Shown here one piece after another: positions 5,982 through 10,618 of a stretch of 10,618 nucleotides of DNA (position 1 is its first letter; each line of letters opens with the position of its first letter). The stretch is from contig JAJBTS010000200.1 in the NCBI GenBank assembly GCA_020860885.1, forward strand, positions 1 to 10,618. Direction: 5' to 3'. Position numbers and translations under genes: made by a program. The DNA comes from Bacteroidales bacterium (GTDB lineage Bacteria; Bacteroidota; Bacteroidia; Bacteroidales; Azobacteroidaceae). The notes beneath the pieces were generated by a model. The model had not been told where the DNA came from. It saw only the letters and a list, made by a program, of their open reading frames with translations, and ran no database searches.

Positions 5982-8900
5982 ATGAACATTTCAGAATTAA
6001 GTATAAAAAGACCGGTATTATCTACCGTTTTCATATTAGTTATCCTGATCTTCGGTTTCATCGGATATTCTTCACTGGGGGTACGGGAGTATCCGAATGT
6101 GGATAATCCGATTATTACGGTAAATACCTCCTATCCGGGCGCCAATGCCGATGTGATCGAAACCCAGATCACAGAACCGCTGGAACAGAATATCAACGGA
6201 ATTCCGGGTATTCGTTCCCTTTCCAGTAGAAGCAGCCAGGGGTCTTCCCGGATCACTGTCGAATTCGAACTGAATGTAGACATGGAAACTGCCGCAAATG
6301 ATGTGCGTGATAAAGTTTCCAGAGCCCAGAGAAATCTACCCGGAGATACGGACCCTCCTACCGTATCGAAAGCAGATGCGGATGCCCAGCCTATCATGCA
6401 GGTATCTATTCAGAGTAATAAAAGAAGCTTGCTGGAATTAAGCGAGATAGCTGACCTCACAGTCAAAGAGCGTTTACAGACCATAGGGAATGTGAGTGCT
6501 GTTAATATCTGGGGAGAAAGAAGATACTCCATGCGTTTATGGCTGGACCCTATTAAAATGGCCGGTTACGGCATTACTCCTATTGATGTAAGGAATGCTA
6601 TCGATAAGGAAAATGTGGAACTTCCTTCCGGATCGATTGAAGGGAATACGATGGAATTAAGTATCCGTACCCTCGGTTTGATGAAAACACCGGAAGAATT
6701 CAATAATCTTATTATAAAAGAAGACAATGCCAATGTAGTAAGGTTTAAAGATATTGGTACGGCGGAATTAGGCCCGGAAAGTTACCGGAGCATCATGAAA
6801 CAGAACGGTGTACCTATGGTTGCCGTTGTTATCGTTCCCCAACCCGGCGCTAATCAGATCGAGATTGCCGATGAAGTGCGGGTCCGAATGGCACAGATGC
6901 AAAAAGACCTTCCCGAAGATGTTCTCCTAACCACCACTTTTGACAATACCAAATTCATCCGCGCCTCCATCAATGAAGTCCAAGAAACAGTTTATATAGC
7001 TTTCTTGCTGGTCGTTATAGTAATCTTTTTATTTTTACGTGACTGGCGGATTACTTTGGTCCCTATACTCGTTATTCCGGTATCGTTGATCGGAGCTTTT
7101 TTCGTGATGTACCTATCCGGCTTTTCCATTAACGTATTAACCATGTTGGCTATCGTTCTTTCGGTAGGATTGGTAGTGGATGATGCCATTGTAATGAGTG
7201 AAAATATCTACGTAAAGATAGAACAGGGTATGAAACCCATTCAGGCAGGAATAGAGGGCGCAAAAGAAATTTTCTTTGCGATCATTTCTACAACGATTAC
7301 TTTGGTGGCCGTATTTTTACCTATCGTATTTATGGAAGGAACGACTGGGCGGTTGTTCCGCGAATTCAGTATGGTAATTACGGGGTCTGTTATTATATCT
7401 TCTTTTGTGGCATTGACCTTCACCCCTATGCTTTCCACAAAACTCTTAAAGAAAAGAGAAAAACAAAACTGGTTCTACAGAAAGACAGAACCCTTTTTTG
7501 AATGGATGAATCATGGATATGAAAGGGGACTTCTTTGGTTTTTAAAACACAAATGGATCACCTGGCCGATCATTGGAGTTACTTTGATCATTATCTATAT
7601 GATGTGGATGAAAATTCCTTCGGAAATGGCTCCTATGGAAGACAGGTCTCAGATCACGATCAATATAAGCGGTCCGGAAGGCGCTACGTATGAATTCTAT
7701 CGCGATTATGCCGAAAAAATCTCAGCCATTGCTGACTCTGTAGCTCCTGAGCGGGAATCCAATGTATTGAATGTAAACGGGAGCTGGGCTTTTGTGCGCC
7801 TGAATCTGCCCGATATCAAAGACCGGGAAAGAAGCCAGATGGAAATAGCAGAGGCCTTGTCTGCGGCTGTACGTCCGGAAAACGAAGCCCGGGCTTTCGT
7901 TCAGCAACAATCCACCTTTGGAGGAAGGCAGGGAAGCCAGCCCATACAATATGTACTACAGGCTCCGAACCTGGACAAACTGCAGGAGTTTATTCCTTTG
8001 TTCATGGAGAAAGTGAACGACAATCCGAAGTTCCAGATGGCGGATGTGAACCTGAAGTTTACCAAACTGGAAACAAGGGTGGAAATCAACCGGGATAAGG
8101 CGGCTCTATTAGGTGTGAGCACACGCGATATCGGACAAACATTGCAATACGCCCTAAGCGGACAACGTATGGGTTATTTCTATATGAATGGTAAACAATA
8201 CCAGATATTAGCGGAAATCAATCGCCAGCAAAGAAATACTCCGCTGGACCTCCGTTCTATCTATATTAAGAACCTCAATGGAGATATGATTCAGTTGGAC
8301 AATATGGTAGAATTGACCGAGAGTGTAGCTCCCCCGCAATTGTTTCGCTACAACCGTTTCAGTGCAGCAACCGTTTCTTCGGGGTTAGCGAAAGGAGTTA
8401 CCATCGGAGAAGGTTTGGATGAAATGGATAAAATTGCAAAGGAAGTGTTGGATGATACTTTCCGTACCGCATTAAGTGATGAGTCTAAAGAGTTCCGTGA
8501 CAGTTCCTCCAGTTTGATGTTTGCTTTTACGCTCGCCCTGATCCTGATTTTCCTGATCCTGGCTGCTCAATTCGAGAGTTTCAAAGATCCGCTTATCATT
8601 ATGTTAACGGTGCCTCTGGCAGTTGCAGGAGCTTTGATATTTATGAATGGCGCGGGTGTAACGATGAATATTTTCAGTCAGATCGGTATCATTATGTTGA
8701 TCGGTCTGGTGGCTAAAAACGGTATCCTGATCGTAGAATTTGCCAATCAGCGTCAGGAAGCCGGAATGAGCAAATTACAAGCCATCGAAGAAGCCTCTAT
8801 CCAGCGTCTTCGTCCTATCCTGATGACAAGTATTTCTACTATATTGGGTTTAATTCCTTTGGCTTATGCCAGTGCGGAAGGAGCAAACAGCCGTATCGCA

Positions 8901-9020
8901 ATGGGAGTTGCCGTAATAGGAGGATTATTGGTTTCCACCTTCCTGACATTATTTATCGTTCCCGCAGTGTATGCTTACTTCTCAAGTAATAGAAATAAAA
9001 AAAAGAAGGATTCTATCTAA
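5982..9020 (+). CDS. RND multidrug efflux pump, inner-membrane permease (HAE-1/AcrB family)
   Basis: A proton-driven exporter expected to work as a homotrimer, taking drugs, detergents or lipids from the periplasm or outer membrane leaflet. The 1012 residues show the family plan: TM1 (about 11-30), a large periplasmic loop starting REYPNVDNP, TM2-6 (about 335-482), TM7 (about 525-545), a second periplasmic loop, and TM8-12 (about 845-998). The proton relay is intact: Asp400-Asp401 in VGLVVDDAIVMSEN, Lys912 in GLVAKNGILIVEF, and Arg942 in QRLRPILMTS, aligning with AcrB D407/D408, K940 and R971. It is slightly shorter than AcrB (1049). Part of the difference is near residue 600, where VNGSWAFVRL replaces the longer glycine-rich switch loop of AcrB. 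A lysine-rich tail ends the protein. Only one pump gene is present, so this is not an MdtBC-type heteromer. The substrate cannot be told from sequence. Confidence 0.95.
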   Translation: MNISELSIKRPVLSTVFILVILIFGFIGYSSLGVREYPNVDNPIITVNTSYPGANADVIETQITEPLEQNINGIPGIRSLSSRSSQGSSRITVEFELNVDMETAANDVRDKVSRAQRNLPGDTDPPTVSKADADAQPIMQVSIQSNKRSLLELSEIADLTVKERLQTIGNVSAVNIWGERRYSMRLWLDPIKMAGYGITPIDVRNAIDKENVELPSGSIEGNTMELSIRTLGLMKTPEEFNNLIIKEDNANVVRFKDIGTAELGPESYRSIMKQNGVPMVAVVIVPQPGANQIEIADEVRVRMAQMQKDLPEDVLLTTTFDNTKFIRASINEVQETVYIAFLLVVIVIFLFLRDWRITLVPILVIPVSLIGAFFVMYLSGFSINVLTMLAIVLSVGLVVDDAIVMSENIYVKIEQGMKPIQAGIEGAKEIFFAIISTTITLVAVFLPIVFMEGTTGRLFREFSMVITGSVIISSFVALTFTPMLSTKLLKKREKQNWFYRKTEPFFEWMNHGYERGLLWFLKHKWITWPIIGVTLIIIYMMWMKIPSEMAPMEDRSQITINISGPEGATYEFYRDYAEKISAIADSVAPERESNVLNVNGSWAFVRLNLPDIKDRERSQMEIAEALSAAVRPENEARAFVQQQSTFGGRQGSQPIQYVLQAPNLDKLQEFIPLFMEKVNDNPKFQMADVNLKFTKLETRVEINRDKAALLGVSTRDIGQTLQYALSGQRMGYFYMNGKQYQILAEINRQQRNTPLDLRSIYIKNLNGDMIQLDNMVELTESVAPPQLFRYNRFSAATVSSGLAKGVTIGEGLDEMDKIAKEVLDDTFRTALSDESKEFRDSSSSLMFAFTLALILIFLILAAQFESFKDPLIIMLTVPLAVAGALIFMNGAGVTMNIFSQIGIIMLIGLVAKNGILIVEFANQRQEAGMSKLQAIEEASIQRLRPILMTSISTILGLIPLAYASAEGANSRIAMGVAVIGGLLVSTFLTLFIVPAVYAYFSSNRNKKKKDSI

Positions 9021-9032
9021 ATAAAAATCGAA

Positions 9033-10433
9033 ATGAAGATAAATTCAATAGATATGCTAAATCTACAAAGTAGTTCCGGGAAAAGAGGAACCAATAGAAA
9101 ATTAAGTAGTATTTCTTGGGGAAATATCCTTTTTCTGCTTTTATTTACTTTCCCTCTTTCGGCACAGGAAGTATACGATCTTCATAAGGTTCTTGAAACA
9201 GGGCTGGAAAGAAACTACGACATCCGGATCATTCGTAACGAACAACAAATTGCAGAAAATAATGCGACACCGGGAAATGCAGGATTGTTACCTACAGTAG
9301 GTTTAAGCGGAGGTTATAACGGGTCTTTAATGAATACGGATCAGACGTTGGTAAATGGGGCAAAGAATAACCGGACAGATATTTTTAATCAGGGAGCTAA
9401 TATAGGTATTAACCTGAACTGGACGGTATTCGACGGTTTCAGGATGCAGGCGGAATACGAAAGGTTGAAAGAGTTTGAAAAGATAGGAGAAATCAGTACA
9501 CGTATGTCAATAGAAAATCTAATCTCTACTTTAACGGCCGAATATTATAATTATATCCGTCAGAGCCTGACTTTGAAAAATCTGAGGTATGCTGTTTCTC
9601 TATCAAAAGAACGGCTCCGGATTGTGGAAGAACGCTACAATATCGGTTCTATGTCGCGTCTGGATTTACAACAAGCGCGTGTGGACTTTAATGCCGACAG
9701 CTCCAATCTGATCAAACAATTTGAAGTGGTAAACACATCGGCTATTGTATTGAATCAATTGATGGCTTTGGAAAATGTATCTCAAAAACCCATTATCAAT
9801 GATTCGATTATAGATTCTAATCTATCTATGACTGAAGATGTCTTATGGGAAAAAACACTACAGGCAAACGCCCAGTTATTGCTGGCAGCAAAAAACAAAC
9901 ATGTGAGTGAACTGGAACTTAAATCTTACCAGTCCCGGAATTATCCTTACTTACAATTAAACGGAGGATACGGTTATACTTTGAATTTGTACGACAATCA
10001 GGCTCTCACCGCCGTAGATAAACAAAACAGCCTGGGATTCAATTATGGAGTTACTCTGGGATTCACCATCTACGATGGAATGAACAGGAAAAGGGAACAA
10101 AAAAATGCACGTATTGCTATTGAAAATAGGGAATTGGAATACGAACGTATGGAATTGGACTTAAAAGCGGATCTGGCAAATATGTGGATGGCTTATCAGA
10201 ACAACCAGCAACTGCTCGCTCTCGAAAAGGAAAACCTGGGCGCTGCCAGGCAAAACTATGAAATTGCGATGGAACGTTACAAGCTGGGAGATTTAGCAGG
10301 AATTGAGATCCGGGAAGCTCAAAACAACCTGCTGGCTGCGGAAGAACGTTTGCTTCAGGCTCAATACAATACGAAGATCTGTGAGATTTCTCTATTGCAA
10401 ATTAGCGGAGAGGTTACGTATTATCTGCAGTAA
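9033..10433 (+). CDS. TolC-like outer-membrane efflux channel
   Basis: The outer-membrane exit duct of the tripartite pump, expected to be a trimer of beta-barrel plus periplasmic alpha-tunnel. The 466-residue protein has a Sec signal with core NILFLLLFTF (31-40) and a likely cut after PLSA (44). There is no lipobox, so it resembles TolC more than the acylated OprM. Two internal repeats of the OEP fold are visible. Each has an outer strand ending with an FDG or YDG turn (TVFDGF 131-136, TIYDGM 345-350), and each has a helix-tip motif (RYNIGSMSRLDLQQA 201-215, RYKLGDLAGIEIREAQ 415-430). These tips should meet the adaptor hairpin. The gene follows the pump by 12 bases, so it is translated from the same message. 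The signal has an unusually long basic leader (22-30 residues) from the first ATG; Met8 (9054) would shorten it. Confidence 0.93.
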   Translation: MKINSIDMLNLQSSSGKRGTNRKLSSISWGNILFLLLFTFPLSAQEVYDLHKVLETGLERNYDIRIIRNEQQIAENNATPGNAGLLPTVGLSGGYNGSLMNTDQTLVNGAKNNRTDIFNQGANIGINLNWTVFDGFRMQAEYERLKEFEKIGEISTRMSIENLISTLTAEYYNYIRQSLTLKNLRYAVSLSKERLRIVEERYNIGSMSRLDLQQARVDFNADSSNLIKQFEVVNTSAIVLNQLMALENVSQKPIINDSIIDSNLSMTEDVLWEKTLQANAQLLLAAKNKHVSELELKSYQSRNYPYLQLNGGYGYTLNLYDNQALTAVDKQNSLGFNYGVTLGFTIYDGMNRKREQKNARIAIENRELEYERMELDLKADLANMWMAYQNNQQLLALEKENLGAARQNYEIAMERYKLGDLAGIEIREAQNNLLAAEERLLQAQYNTKICEISLLQISGEVTYYLQ

Positions 10434-10583
10434 CAGTACGGTTATCTCCAAAGAAGTCTTCACACTCAATTTAATGAAATAGATGATATTTTGTGTAAAG
10501 GCCTTGTTTCTTTTTATCAAAAACAGATAGGAGATTTGCAGAATAATCTACTCTACAATTATATGGTAATAATCTAAAAGCAA
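10434..10583. other. Intergenic stretch after the efflux operon, no clear terminator
   Basis: I see no long open frame and no strong hairpin with a T-run. A palindrome AAGGCCTT lies at 10498-10505, followed by a T-rich tract (TTTCTTTTTAT). It is too short to call a terminator. TTTG at 10535-10538 could be a -33 box, but the sequence about 21 bases later (TATATGGT) is a poor -7 match. Confidence 0.4.
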
Positions 10584-10618
10584 ATGATAAATAGAAAATG
10601 TATCTTGTTTACCGTAGG
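10584..10618 (+). CDS. Possible start of the next gene (partial)
   Basis: An ATG at 10584 opens a frame that runs to the window end, reading MINRKCILFTV. A short basic start followed by hydrophobic residues would fit the beginning of a signal peptide or membrane segment. With only 11 codons visible this is weak; it may be chance. Confidence 0.25.
   Translation, partial: MINRKCILFTV

Noticed and set aside
1..10618. Defence island, CRISPR array, prophage, toxin-antitoxin pair or biosynthetic cluster
   Set aside because: All sizeable genes belong to known envelope or lipid families, no regularly spaced repeats occur, and no small gene pair is visible.

Overview
This window looks like Bacteroidales chromosome, probably from the Parabacteroides/Tannerella/Dysgonomonas neighbourhood; the genus is a guess. 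The pointers are: exact matches to the Bacteroidetes -7 promoter element TAnnTTTG ahead of three transcription units, gene starts with no Shine-Dalgarno sequence and A/T-rich leaders, a two-part family 2 glycosyltransferase of a type I associate with Bacteroides and Parabacteroides, and a phosphatase carried as a lipoprotein. No RNA gene, CRISPR array, insertion sequence or prophage was seen.

Layout. (a) 1-238: a short G-tract repeat/hairpin lying in a reading frame open from the left edge to 118, then an A/T-rich stretch with a -7 element at 211-218. (b) 239-1594, plus strand: a two-part GT2-like protein whose metal-binding and catalytic motifs look eroded. (c) 1607-1644: a strong inverted repeat between convergent genes, likely a terminator. 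(d) 4659 to 1671, minus strand: a two-gene operon with a long-chain acyl-CoA synthetase first and a tyrosine-phosphatase-like lipoprotein second. (e) 4660-4874: a 215-bp divergent promoter region with one -7 element for each direction. (f) 4875-10433, plus strand: a compact tripartite efflux operon in the order periplasmic adaptor, RND inner-membrane pump, TolC-like outer-membrane channel. (g) 10434-10618: no clear terminator, and perhaps the first codons of another gene at 10584.

How the genes fit together. The three plus-strand efflux genes encode one complete envelope-spanning, proton-driven export machine. The adaptor keeps the hairpin-tip residues used to dock on a TolC-type channel, and the pump keeps the charged proton-relay residues. 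No regulator is encoded in the window, so control is either distant or through the shared divergent region. The acyl-CoA synthetase, transcribed away from the pump, activates fatty acids. A link between fatty-acid handling and efflux is possible but is inferred only from position.

I found no convincing undescribed system. The most distinctive points are the apparently catalytically decayed glycosyltransferase, the exported phosphatase in an operon with an acyl-CoA synthetase, and the short loop in the RND pump where AcrB has its glycine-rich switch loop.
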